Shown: in pieces, positions 1 to 7,051 of the stretch
Layout of the letters: each line of letters begins with the position of its first letter
Position numbering within the stretch: the first letter of the stretch is position 1
From: SVTX01 sp045659745
GTDB lineage: Bacteria > Bacillota > Clostridia > Oscillospirales > CAG-272
Length of the DNA: 15,675 nucleotides
Assembly: GCA_045659745.1 (NCBI GenBank)
Contig: JAZRCL010000049.1
Span: 1 to 15,675, forward strand
Direction of reading: 5' to 3'
Position numbers and translations under genes: made by a program
Notes under the pieces: model-generated
Seen by the model: only the letters and a program-made list of their open reading frames with translations
Told to the model about the DNA's origin: nothing
Databases searched by the model: none

Positions 1-605
1 TCCGAGCCATCGCTCGCAAGCACACGGCAGAACGGCGGATACAGGTCAACTATACCTCCGCGTCGTGCAAACTGTCCTGCTCCGTCAACCATCTCCACTC
101 GCACATATCCCGCCTCAACAAGCTTTTTAGCAAGCGCCTCGGGCTCTATTCTCGTGTCGTAATCAACAGATATCGTGTTGTTTTTAAGCATCTGCACGGG
201 CATGGTGTAGCCAAGCGCGGTGTCGGGAGTAGTCAGCACCACGTCATACGCGCCGCCGAGTATGCCCGAAAGCACCTCAAGCCTCTCATGCTCGTACTCA
301 TGAGAGGCGCTGATGTTATGAAAATTCAAGTCGCGCGAGCTGTAAAATGCCGCGCGCTTGCCAAATTTAGAAAATGTGTTGCGAAGTCGCACGCACTCCT
401 TCTCCTCCGCGCAGACAATAAGCGCAGGAAGACCTCGCGTTTTATCCGTGTCCTCAATAAGAGCTAAGCAGAGCGCATCCGCCGCACCGGGACAAAGACC
501 GCCCGCAAGCGCGGGCAACGGCTTATCCTTGAAGTTTTGTTTTACTGTTTTCAGAAGCTGACTGTACTCGCCGTCAGCCCTGATGCTATCGGTTAATATA
601 TTCAT
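1..605 (-). CDS. mfd: Transcription-repair coupling factor Mfd, N-terminal part (partial)
   Basis: The minus-strand reading frame opens at the ATG at 603-605 (MNILTDSIRADGEYSQLL...) and is still open at base 1, giving about 201 visible residues. Mfd is a large (about 1,150 residue) DNA translocase that removes stalled RNA polymerase and recruits UvrA to the lesion. Only the N-terminal UvrB-homology region is visible. The diagnostic stretch is GQFARRGGIVDLYPP near residue 185, the conserved RRGGIVD(V/L)(Y/F)P signature shared with UvrB, preceded by the VLTTPDTALGYTMP segment. The helicase motifs and the RNA polymerase interaction domain lie outside the window. It starts 9 bases after the pth stop codon, and its weak AGGT ribosome binding site overlaps that stop, so co-translation with pth is likely. 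The pth-mfd order is common in Firmicutes. Confidence 0.93.
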   Translation of the reverse strand, partial: MNILTDSIRADGEYSQLLKTVKQNFKDKPLPALAGGLCPGAADALCLALIEDTDKTRGLPALIVCAEEKECVRLRNTFSKFGKRAAFYSSRDLNFHNISASHEYEHERLEVLSGILGGAYDVVLTTPDTALGYTMPVQMLKNNTISVDYDTRIEPEALAKKLVEAGYVRVEMVDGAGQFARRGGIVDLYPPFCRVLASDGS

Positions 606-614
606 CTATTTACC

Positions 615-1253
615 TTACTTTTTGGAATTACAAATCTGCATAGCTCCGTCTACGTCGCCACAAAGCAGCTTTTCAAGTCCATCGTACGACATAACGAAGC
701 AATCGTATATAGCCTTTTTGTCAGTCTCAGAAAGATTTCCAAGTACCCAATCTGCCATGTCGTAGTCGGGGTGAGGCTTTTTGCCCACGCCGAAACGGAT
801 TCGCGGGAAATTGTCAGAGTTCATTCGAAGAATTATGGAGCGAAGTCCCTTCTGTCCGCCGTCTGAGCCGTTCTTGCGAACTCTCATGCGACCAACGTCA
901 AGATTTACGTCGTCGGACAAAACTATAATGTTTTCAACGGGTATCTTATAAAAATTCGCCGCCTCTATTACCGCGTCACCCGACAGATTCATAAAGGTCT
1001 GCGGCTTCATAAGAAGTACCCTCTTGCCAGCAATCATTCCCTCTCCGACAAGCGCCTTGAACTTGGACTTATTGACCGTCGCGCCGCATCTCTGCGAGAT
1101 GTAGTCCATAGCCAAAAAGCCCGCGTTGTGACGGGTGTAAAAATATTTATCTCCGGGGTTTCCGAGTCCTACCACGATATGCGTGATGGGAGCGGTTGCC
1201 CTGTCCTCTTTTTCCTTTTCTATTTTCTTGAAGATGTCAAAAATGTTGCTCAT
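615..1253 (-). CDS. pth: Peptidyl-tRNA hydrolase
   Basis: A 212-residue protein that cleaves peptidyl-tRNA dropped from ribosomes and so recycles tRNA in the cytoplasm. Family motifs are clear: GLGNPG with Asn32 (E. coli Asn10), TRHNAGF with catalytic His42 (His20), TFMNLSG with Asn89 (Asn68) and LSDDVNL with Asp114 (Asp93). Compared with E. coli there is a charged extension of about 23 residues (IFDIFKKIEKEKED) before the core. The start is supported by an AAGGA site 9-10 bases upstream, so the extension is probably real. The usual GGHNGL loop reads GGQKGLRSI here, so the residues equivalent to His113 and Asn114 are Gln134 and Lys135. Pth is first in a pth-mfd unit driven by the promoter at 1351-1379. 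The family call is secure; the effect of the loop change is unknown. Confidence 0.96.
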   Translation of the reverse strand: MSNIFDIFKKIEKEKEDRATAPITHIVVGLGNPGDKYFYTRHNAGFLAMDYISQRCGATVNKSKFKALVGEGMIAGKRVLLMKPQTFMNLSGDAVIEAANFYKIPVENIIVLSDDVNLDVGRMRVRKNGSDGGQKGLRSIILRMNSDNFPRIRFGVGKKPHPDYDMADWVLGNLSETDKKAIYDCFVMSYDGLEKLLCGDVDGAMQICNSKK

Positions 1254-1350
1254 TATACAATAATCCTTATCTTAAAAATACAAAACGCCAAAAGCCGCTC
1301 TTTTTCTACCCGTGGGGGTGAAATGACCGGCTGATTTTATGTTCTTATCA

Positions 1351-1379
1351 ATTATACTATTAAAAATATCCATTGTCAA
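1351..1379 (-). promoter_or_regulatory. Sigma-A promoter of pth-mfd
   Basis: On the minus strand TTGACA (1374-1379) is followed by exactly 17 bases and TATAAT (1351-1356), a perfect vegetative consensus. Transcription should begin near 1344, leaving a leader of about 90 bases before pth. I recognise no riboswitch in that leader. Confidence 0.85.
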
Positions 1380-1417
1380 ACACTTTTTGAGCATTATGAC
1401 GAGCGTTCACAATAAGT

Positions 1418-1429
1418 TTACATTTGTAA
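1418..1429. promoter_or_regulatory. Candidate operator dyad TTACA-TT-TGTAA
   Basis: A perfect 5-2-5 inverted repeat lies between the divergent pth and ppdK promoters, about 45 bases from each core promoter. Its core TACAnnTGTA has the form of the site bound by BlaI/MecI/CopY-type winged-helix repressors. No such regulator is encoded in the window and short dyads of this size arise by chance, so this is only a candidate. Confidence 0.25.
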
Positions 1430-1473
1430 CTTCCATTTTTTTGAATGAAAGTCTTTTCCTTTATTTACTTTTA

Positions 1474-1482
1474 TGGTATAAT
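1474..1482 (+). promoter_or_regulatory. Extended -10 promoter of ppdK
   Basis: TGGTATAAT provides a perfect -10 (1477-1482) with the upstream TGn extension. The region 17 bases upstream (TTTTCC, 1454-1459) is a poor -35, as is usual for extended -10 promoters. Transcription would start near 1489, giving a leader of about 92 bases. The leader can form two small hairpins (AGAGT 1493-1497 with ACTCT 1502-1506; GCGT 1507-1510 with ACGC 1517-1520). No known riboswitch is recognised. Confidence 0.75.
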
Positions 1483-1580
1483 GAGCGATGGTAGAGTGAT
1501 AACTCTGCGTATTTTGACGCGGACAAGCTCTGCCTCGCGAAAAAGTTAAAAAAATATTTTTATAACGGAGGAAAAATCCA

Positions 1581-4202
1581 ATGGCAAAGAAGTATTGTTA
1601 CCTCTTTACAGAAGGTAATGCAAACATGCGTGAGATCCTCGGCGGTAAGGGTGCGAACCTCGCTGAAATGACCAACATCGGTCTTCCCGTTCCCCAGGGC
1701 TTCACAATCTCCACAGAGGCTTGTACTCAGTACTATGAGGACGGCAGACAGATCAACGATGAAATCATGGCTGAGATCATGGAATACATCGTAAAGATGG
1801 AAGGCGTTACGGGCAAGAAGTTCGGCGACCTTGAAAATCCCCTTCTCGTTTCCGTTCGTTCCGGTGCTCGTGCATCCATGCCCGGTATGATGGACACAAT
1901 TCTCAACCTCGGTCTTAACGAAGAGGTTGTTGAGGTTATGGCAAAGAAGTCCGGCAACGCTCGTTGGGCTTACGACTGCTACCGTAGATTTATCCAGATG
2001 TACTCCGACGTTGTTATGGAAGTCGGCAAGAAGTACTTCGAGGAGCTCATCGATAAGATGAAGGAAGAAAAGGGCGTTAAGCTTGACGTTGAGCTCACAG
2101 CTGACGACCTCAAGGAGCTTGCAGAGCAGTTCAAGGCTGAATACAAGGCAAAGATCGGTTCTGACTTCCCCTCTGACCCTAAGGAACAGCTTATCGGCGC
2201 AGTAAAGGCAGTATTCCGTTCTTGGGATAACCCCAGAGCAAACGTATACCGTCGTGACAACGACATTCCCTACAGCTGGGGTACAGCAGTAAACGTACAG
2301 GCAATGGCATTCGGTAACATGGGTGACGATTGCGGTACAGGTGTTGCATTCACACGTGACCCTGCTACAGGTGAAAAGAAGATGATGGGTGAGTTCCTTA
2401 CAAACGCACAGGGTGAGGACGTTGTTGCAGGTGTTCGTACACCTATGCCCATCGCTGAAATGGCTAACAAGTTCCCTGCAGCTTACAAGCAGTTCGTAGA
2501 GGTTTGCCAGATTCTTGAGAACCACTACCACGACATGCAGGACATGGAGTTCACAATTGAGAACGAAAAGCTCTACATGCTCCAGACAAGAAACGGTAAG
2601 AGAACCGCTCAGGCAGCTCTCCAGATCGCAGTTGACCTCGTTGCTGAGGGTCACAAGACAAAGCAGGAAGCTGTTCTTATGATCGACCCCAGAAACCTCG
2701 ATACACTTCTCCATCCCCAGTTCGACGCAAAGGCACTCAAGTCCGCTACTCCTATGGGTAAGGGTCTTGGCGCATCTCCCGGTGCGGCTTGCGGTCAGGT
2801 AGTATTCTCCGCTGAGGATGCTGACGCTTGGAACCAGGCTGGTAAGAAGGTAATTCTCGTTAGACTTGAGACTTCTCCTGAGGACATCACAGGTATGAAG
2901 GCAGCTCAGGGTATCCTCACAGTACGTGGCGGTATGACATCTCACGCAGCAGTTGTTGCTCGTGGTATGGGTAAGTGCTGCGTATCCGGTTGCGGCGAGA
3001 TCGCAATGGACGAGGAGAACAAGAAGTTCACACTTAACGGTAAGACATACGTTGAGGGCGACTACATCTCCATCAACGGCTCCACAGGTGCTATCTACGA
3101 CGGCATCATTCCTACTGTTGACGCAGAAATCTCCGGTAACTTCGGCACAATCATGGGTTGGGCTGATGAGTTCCGTACACTTAAGGTAAGAACAAACGCA
3201 GATACTCCCACAGACGCTAGAAAGGCTCGTGAGCTCGGCGCCGAGGGTATCGGTCTTTGCCGTACAGAGCACATGTTCTTTGAGGCTGACAGAATTGCAG
3301 CATTCAGAGAGATGATCTGTGCTGACACTGCTGCAGAGAGAGAAGTTGCTCTTGAAAAGATCCTTCCCTACCAGCAGTCCGACTTCGAGAAGATCTACGA
3401 GGCTCTCGAGGGCACACCCGTATGTATCAGATTCCTTGACCCCCCGCTCCACGAGTTCGTTCCCACAACTGAGGAAGACATCGCTCTCCTTGCAAATGCA
3501 CAGGGCAAGACAGTTGAGCAGATCAAGGCTATCATTTCCTCTCTCCACGAGTTCAACCCCATGATGGGTCACCGTGGATGCCGTCTCGCAGTAACTTACC
3601 CCGAGATCGCAGCAATGCAGACAAAGGCAGTTATCCGCGCGGCTATCAACGTTCAGAAGGCACACGCTGACTGGAACATGGTTCCTGAGATCATGATTCC
3701 TCTCGTAGGCGACGTTAAGGAGCTTAAGTACGTTAAGTCCGTTGTAGTTGCTACTGCTGACGCAGAAATCGCAGCTGCAGGCGTTGAGCTTAAGTACGAG
3801 GTTGGTACAATGATCGAGATCCCCAGAGCATGTCTTACAGCTGATGAGATCGCACAGAACGCAGACTTCTTCTGCTTCGGTACAAACGACCTCACACAGA
3901 TGACATACGGCTTCTCCAGAGACGACGCAGGTAAGTTCCTCAATGCTTACTACGACGCAAAGATCTTCGAGAACGATCCCTTCGCAAAGCTTGACACAAC
4001 AGGTGTTGGTAAGCTCATGAATATGGCAATCCAGCTCGGCAGACCCGCAAACAAGAACCTCCACGTAGGTATCTGCGGTGAGCACGGCGGTGACCCCACA
4101 TCCGTTGAGTTCTGCCACCAGATCGGCCTTGACTACGTATCCTGCTCTCCCTTCAGAGTACCGATCGCACGTCTTGCTGCTGCTCAGGCTGCACTTAAGT
4201 AA
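1581..4202 (+). CDS. ppdK: Pyruvate, phosphate dikinase
   Basis: An 873-residue enzyme that reversibly converts ATP, phosphate and pyruvate to AMP, pyrophosphate and phosphoenolpyruvate. In anaerobic clostridia it commonly takes part in PP-linked glycolysis or gluconeogenesis. The length matches the well-studied Clostridium symbiosum enzyme (about 874). The order is: ATP-grasp nucleotide-binding domain (GGKGANLAEM near residue 22; SGARASMPGMMDTILNLG near 95-112), phosphohistidine domain with GGMTSHAAVVARG and the swivelling His455, then the PEP/pyruvate TIM barrel ending in GICGEHGGDP with catalytic Cys832. GGAGG at 1567-1571 lies 9 bases before the ATG. Codon choice is strongly biased (Leu almost only CTC/CTT, Lys AAG, Glu GAG), unlike the flanking genes, which points to very high expression. 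That bias also leaves an uninterrupted antisense frame over the whole gene. It is monocistronic, with its own promoter and terminator. Confidence 0.98.
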   Translation: MAKKYCYLFTEGNANMREILGGKGANLAEMTNIGLPVPQGFTISTEACTQYYEDGRQINDEIMAEIMEYIVKMEGVTGKKFGDLENPLLVSVRSGARASMPGMMDTILNLGLNEEVVEVMAKKSGNARWAYDCYRRFIQMYSDVVMEVGKKYFEELIDKMKEEKGVKLDVELTADDLKELAEQFKAEYKAKIGSDFPSDPKEQLIGAVKAVFRSWDNPRANVYRRDNDIPYSWGTAVNVQAMAFGNMGDDCGTGVAFTRDPATGEKKMMGEFLTNAQGEDVVAGVRTPMPIAEMANKFPAAYKQFVEVCQILENHYHDMQDMEFTIENEKLYMLQTRNGKRTAQAALQIAVDLVAEGHKTKQEAVLMIDPRNLDTLLHPQFDAKALKSATPMGKGLGASPGAACGQVVFSAEDADAWNQAGKKVILVRLETSPEDITGMKAAQGILTVRGGMTSHAAVVARGMGKCCVSGCGEIAMDEENKKFTLNGKTYVEGDYISINGSTGAIYDGIIPTVDAEISGNFGTIMGWADEFRTLKVRTNADTPTDARKARELGAEGIGLCRTEHMFFEADRIAAFREMICADTAAEREVALEKILPYQQSDFEKIYEALEGTPVCIRFLDPPLHEFVPTTEEDIALLANAQGKTVEQIKAIISSLHEFNPMMGHRGCRLAVTYPEIAAMQTKAVIRAAINVQKAHADWNMVPEIMIPLVGDVKELKYVKSVVVATADAEIAAAGVELKYEVGTMIEIPRACLTADEIAQNADFFCFGTNDLTQMTYGFSRDDAGKFLNAYYDAKIFENDPFAKLDTTGVGKLMNMAIQLGRPANKNLHVGICGEHGGDPTSVEFCHQIGLDYVSCSPFRVPIARLAAAQAALK

Positions 4203-4225
4203 TTTTAAGCTTAAAACACAGATAA

Positions 4226-4261
4226 AAAAAGCCTTGCGGACTTCGGTCTGCAAGGCTTTTT
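4226..4261 (+). terminator. Intrinsic terminator of ppdK
   Basis: A 16-base stem (4226-4241 with 4246-4261, one G-U pair) is closed by a stable cUUCGg tetraloop and ends in a run of T. It starts 23 bases after the ppdK stop codon. Confidence 0.92.
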
Positions 4262-4281
4262 ATTTATTTTCAGAAAAATTA

Positions 4282-4310
4282 TTGCGTTTTGGTATTGTAT
4301 GTGATATAAT
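4282..4310 (+). promoter_or_regulatory. Promoter of the 67-codon gene
   Basis: TTGCGT (4282-4287), a 17-base spacer and TATAAT (4305-4310), preceded by TGA to make an extended -10. It lies downstream of the ppdK terminator, and the next gene starts about 23 bases after the predicted transcription start near 4317. Confidence 0.75.
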
Positions 4311-4339
4311 AAAGGTACATCAGTAATAGGGGGTATTTT

Positions 4340-4543
4340 ATGAATATTTTCAAAAAAATTTTCAAAAAGCTTTCAAAAAAGAAACGCAACGTCATCAAAG
4401 AAGCCCCTGAAAATAATCAGGAGTGTTGGTATAACAATTCGCATGAGAGCGGCGAGGCTGTTCGGAAATTTGTTTCGCCTGACGTAAAGGGTTCTTCCGA
4501 TTCATTTGAATGCCATATCACACAAAGCAACGCGATGCATTAA
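4340..4543 (+). CDS. Small basic protein of unknown function
   Basis: I do not recognise this 67-residue protein. It is likely to be a real gene: a good promoter (4282-4310), an AGGGGG ribosome binding site at 4328-4333 with 6 bases to the ATG, and a terminator at 4562-4602 make it a self-contained unit. The N-terminus MNIFKKIFKKLSKKKRN alternates hydrophobic Ile3, Phe4, Ile7, Phe8, Leu11 with Lys. It would form a cationic amphipathic helix able to lie on a membrane or bind nucleic acid (inference). The rest is polar and probably flexible, with two Cys (29 and 58) and no signal peptide or transmembrane segment. It precedes a two-component system but is separated from it by a terminator. A spurious frame is the alternative; confidence in coding is moderate to good. 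Confidence 0.65.
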   Translation: MNIFKKIFKKLSKKKRNVIKEAPENNQECWYNNSHESGEAVRKFVSPDVKGSSDSFECHITQSNAMH

Positions 4544-4561
4544 AATTAAAATAATCAAAAG

Positions 4562-4602
4562 AAAAATCCCGTCGTCTGCTCAAGGCTCGCGTCGGGATTT
4601 TT
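4562..4602 (+). terminator. Intrinsic terminator after the 67-codon gene
   Basis: AAAAATCCCG (4562-4571) pairs with CGGGATTTTT (4593-4602). One mismatch and a few further pairs follow inside, and the 3' side ends in a T run. It separates the small gene from the two-component operon. Confidence 0.8.
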
Positions 4603-4625
4603 TTACATTTTTTCAAAAATTGATA

Positions 4626-4651
4626 TTGAGTTAACAATTTAGTTGTATAAT
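4626..4651 (+). promoter_or_regulatory. Possible promoter of the two-component operon
   Basis: A clear TATAAT lies at 4646-4651, 31 bases before the regulator start. The -35 is ambiguous: TTGATA at 4620-4625 gives a 20-base spacer. TTGAGT at 4626-4631 gives 14 bases to this -10, or 16 to an overlapping TAATAA at 4648-4653. Poor spacing is common where an activator is needed, so autoregulation is possible but not shown. Confidence 0.45.
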
Positions 4652-4681
4652 AATGTAAAGAATTTGCACTTGGAGGTTTTT

Positions 4682-5359
4682 ATGTTTAATATTATGGTCG
4701 TTGAGGACGACACAAACTCACGCAAGCTTATGTGTACCGTGCTTGAGCAGTACGGCTATAATACCCTCCCCGCCATAGACGGAGTTGATGCTCTCGAGGT
4801 GCTTGATAAAAAGCACGTTGACCTTATCGTGCTTGATATAATGATGCCCCGTATGGACGGATTTGAATTCACACAGGTGCTTCGCCAGTCGGGATGCAAC
4901 ATTCCGATACTTATGGTCACGGCAAAGCAGTCCCCCGTTGACAAGCGTAAAGGCTTCATAATCGGAACGGACGACTATATGACAAAGCCTATCGACGAGG
5001 AGGAGATGGTGCTTCGCGTAGGCGCGCTTCTCCGCCGTTCAAAAATCGCGAGCGAGCGAAAGCTCTCTGTGGGTAGCACTACTTTGCACTACGACTCTCT
5101 GACCGTCTCGACTGATGGTAAGAGTGAGTATGAGCTTCCCCAAAAGGAATTTATGCTCCTGTTCAAGCTACTTTCCTACCCCGGTAAAATATTCACGCGC
5201 CGTCAGCTTATGGACGAGATATGGGATATGGAGAGCGAGAGTGACGAGCGAACGGTCGACGTTCACGTCAGCCGTCTGCGCGACAGATTCAGAGGTAACT
5301 CAGACTTTGAGATCATCACCGTACGCGGACTCGGATACAAGGCGGTATTCCTCAGATGA
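4682..5359 (+). CDS. OmpR/PhoB-family response regulator
   Basis: A 225-residue two-component response regulator that is phosphorylated by its partner kinase and then binds DNA. The receiver domain (about residues 2-115) has the acidic pair Asp9/Asp10, phospho-acceptor Asp52 in VLDIMMPRMDG, Thr80 and Lys102 in TKP. The C-terminal winged-helix domain (about 128-224) shows the Trans_Reg_C pattern: PQKEFMLLFKLLSYPG, FTRRQLMDEIW, ERTVDVHVSRLRDRF and VRGLGYKA. I chose the ATG at 4682 over an in-frame ATG at 4643 because GGAGG at 4672-4676 sits 5 bases before it, the family begins at this point, and the upstream ATG falls inside the -10 region. The stop codon overlaps the kinase start (ATGA). The target genes cannot be told from the sequence. 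Confidence 0.95.
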   Translation: MFNIMVVEDDTNSRKLMCTVLEQYGYNTLPAIDGVDALEVLDKKHVDLIVLDIMMPRMDGFEFTQVLRQSGCNIPILMVTAKQSPVDKRKGFIIGTDDYMTKPIDEEEMVLRVGALLRRSKIASERKLSVGSTTLHYDSLTVSTDGKSEYELPQKEFMLLFKLLSYPGKIFTRRQLMDEIWDMESESDERTVDVHVSRLRDRFRGNSDFEIITVRGLGYKAVFLR

Positions 5360-6465
5360 GCAGAAAGAAGAACATGTCGGGCGAGAAAATATCAAAAAAA
5401 TTGAAGCCCAATCTCAATAAAATCAAGGCGAGATACTCTATAAGATTCTACTTTGTCGTAATAGTTTTCATAATAATTGCGGCAACGGCGGCTGTGACGG
5501 GAATAATATTTTTCTTGCTCAGCCTTATTCCCGCAATAAAAAATTCGCTCTATTCTTCCATATACCCCGTGCTTGCGGCGTTTGCGGTTGCGTGTATAAT
5601 TATCGGAACGGCTTTTTCAGCGGTGACGTCAAAATTTATACTTGCAAGAATTAAAAATGTTCAGGACGGTATGAGAGAAATATCAAAGGGTAATTTTTCG
5701 GTACGAGTTGAGGACCAGGACAGGAAAAACAAACCCTCGGAATTCGGAGAGCTTGAGCGTACATTCAACAAAATGGCGTCCGACCTTGACGGAATCGAGC
5801 TTTTCCGCAACGACTTCATAAATAACTTTTCGCACGAATTCAAAACCCCGATAGTTTCAATCAAGGGCTTTGCGCGCCAGCTTCAAAGTGAAAACCTCAC
5901 CGATGAGCAGCGCCGCGAATACGTTGAGATAATATCCTCGGAGTCAGACAGACTTTCGAAAATGTCCACAAATATTCTGCTCCTCACAAAGCTTGAAAAT
6001 CAGCAGATAGTAAGCGAAAAAACTGTATTTTCGCTCGACGAGCAGATAAGAAACTCCATTATTTTGCTTGAACCCCGCTGGAGCGAGAAAAATATCGAGC
6101 TTGACCTTGACCTGCCCGACTCGGTGGAATATAATTTCAACGAAGAAATGCTCTCTCACGTATGGATAAATCTCATTACAAACGCAATAAATTTCACAGG
6201 CGAGGACGGAAAAATCACCGTAAAGCTCATCGAAAATGAAAGCTTTGTCACCTGTTCGATTTCGGACAACGGAATTGGAATGAATAAGGAAACCCTGAAT
6301 AGAATTTTTGAAAAATTCTATCAGGGTGATAAATCCCACCAAGCAAACGGCAACGGTATAGGACTTAACATCGTCAAACGAATAGTTGCCCTCGCAAGCG
6401 GTGAGATAAAAGTTGATAGCTCTCTTGGAGAAGGCTCAACTTTTACAGTCATTCTACCCAGATAA
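5356..6465 (+). CDS. Membrane sensor histidine kinase
   Basis: A 369-residue HisKA-type kinase, partner of the preceding regulator. Layout: a basic N-terminus, TM1 about 31-56, TM2 about 70-94, HAMP linker about 95-147, HisKA with phospho-acceptor His160 (NFSHEFKTPI), and a HATPase_c domain with N box (NLITNAINFT), G1 (DNGIGM), F-box (FEKFYQGD) and G2 (GNGIGLNIVKR). The segment between the two membrane helices is only about 13 residues, so there is no folded extracytoplasmic sensor. The signal is probably read in the membrane, by the HAMP region or from a partner protein (inference). It overlaps the regulator stop by 4 bases and has no clear ribosome binding site, consistent with translational coupling. 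The gene ends just before a terminator shared with rnpB. Confidence 0.95.
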   Translation: MSRKKNMSGEKISKKLKPNLNKIKARYSIRFYFVVIVFIIIAATAAVTGIIFFLLSLIPAIKNSLYSSIYPVLAAFAVACIIIGTAFSAVTSKFILARIKNVQDGMREISKGNFSVRVEDQDRKNKPSEFGELERTFNKMASDLDGIELFRNDFINNFSHEFKTPIVSIKGFARQLQSENLTDEQRREYVEIISSESDRLSKMSTNILLLTKLENQQIVSEKTVFSLDEQIRNSIILLEPRWSEKNIELDLDLPDSVEYNFNEEMLSHVWINLITNAINFTGEDGKITVKLIENESFVTCSISDNGIGMNKETLNRIFEKFYQGDKSHQANGNGIGLNIVKRIVALASGEIKVDSSLGEGSTFTVILPR

Positions 6466-6468
6466 AAC

Positions 6469-6501
6469 AAAAAATCCTGTTGAGTACAACAGGATTTTTT
6501 T
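6469..6501. terminator. Bidirectional terminator between the kinase gene and rnpB
   Basis: AAAAAATCCTGTTG (6469-6482), loop AGTA, CAACAGGATTTTTT (6487-6500). The flanking A and T runs make it work in both directions: it ends the kinase transcript (plus) and the RNase P RNA transcript (minus), whose mature 3' end lies directly beside it. Confidence 0.92.
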
Positions 6502-6996
6502 ATAGCTCTATCTATAAGCCGGGTTCTGTAATCGACGGTTATCAATCTTTGCTTTCCGTCACCGAAAAGCTCCGCCGTTCTCACGGCGTGCCACCCCACA
6601 GTATCCTTGCGGAGATTGGGACGTCCTTCCCATAGGGTGTTGCTTCAGGTAGGGTTTACAGCAAACCTATGTTACCATAGGAGTGGGTGAGCTCTTACCT
6701 CGCCTTTCCATCCTTACTGCTTTAGGGGAAATGGGATGCCTAAACAAACGCATAAAATGAAATCCGTAAGGATTTCTTCCTTAGAGAAAAAGTTCTGATT
6801 TTCAGATTACCTTGTATTCCCTTTGTCGCGTTTGTTGTTCTGCGCTCATTTCACCAAAGAAGCGGTTTATTTCTGTTGCACTTTCCCGACAGTCACCTGT
6901 GGCTGACGTTATCAGCTACCCTGTCCCAAAAAGCCCGGACTTTCCTCACACGGATACCTTTCGGCGTGACCGCGCGCAACCGTCCGATAAAGCTAC
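6502..6996 (-). ncRNA. rnpB: RNase P RNA, type A-like
   Basis: This is the catalytic RNA that trims 5' leaders from precursor tRNAs. Read on the minus strand it has the universal P4-region blocks: GAGGAAAGTCCGGGC near the 5' end and ACAGAACCCGGCTTATAG at the 3' end. It also has the internal blocks GCAACAGAAATAAACCGC, GAGGTAAGAGCTCACC and GTAAACCCTACCTGAAGCAA, all collinear with E. coli M1 RNA. The ends were set by P1: about 11 pairs between GTAGCTTTATC (6996-6986) and GATAGAGCTAT (6512-6502). At about 495 bases it is long for the family (E. coli 377). The extra length lies at P12, where GCGTTTGTT (minus strand, 6751-6743) pairs with AACAAACGC (6836-6828) and encloses two more hairpins. Exact ends are uncertain by a few bases. 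Confidence 0.95.
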
Positions 6997-7003
6997 GATA
7001 GGT

Positions 7004-7032
7004 ATTATACCAAAAAAAAATTTACCTGTCAA
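7004..7032 (-). promoter_or_regulatory. Promoter of rnpB
   Basis: On the minus strand TTGACA (7027-7032), a 17-base T-rich spacer and TATAAT (7004-7009), with TGG before the -10. This is a perfect consensus with extended -10, and the start point near 6997 agrees with the 5' end inferred from P1. Confidence 0.9.
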
Positions 7033-7051
7033 CTCAAATTATCAAAATTCC

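Noticed and set aside
1294..1305. A 12-base string (GCCGCTCTTTTT on the plus strand) shared by the pth leader and the spoIIIAH leader
   Set aside because: Several 12-base matches are expected by chance in a window of this size, and no wider similarity surrounds it.
1489..1580. Possible riboswitch in the ppdK leader
   Set aside because: Only two hairpins of 4-5 pairs are visible, with no conserved aptamer sequence and no terminator or anti-terminator arrangement.
1560..4253. An 897-codon open frame on the minus strand covering all of ppdK
   Set aside because: It is in exact codon register with ppdK, so antisense stops could arise only from sense codons TTA, CTA and TCA, which this highly biased gene avoids. 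The product is an unnatural Cys/Val/Leu-rich sequence with no recognisable family, and it spans the ppdK terminator. Artefact of codon bias.
4643..4681. A 13-codon N-terminal extension of the response regulator
   Set aside because: The upstream ATG falls within the -10 region and has no ribosome binding site; the downstream ATG has GGAGG at the right distance and starts at the family boundary.
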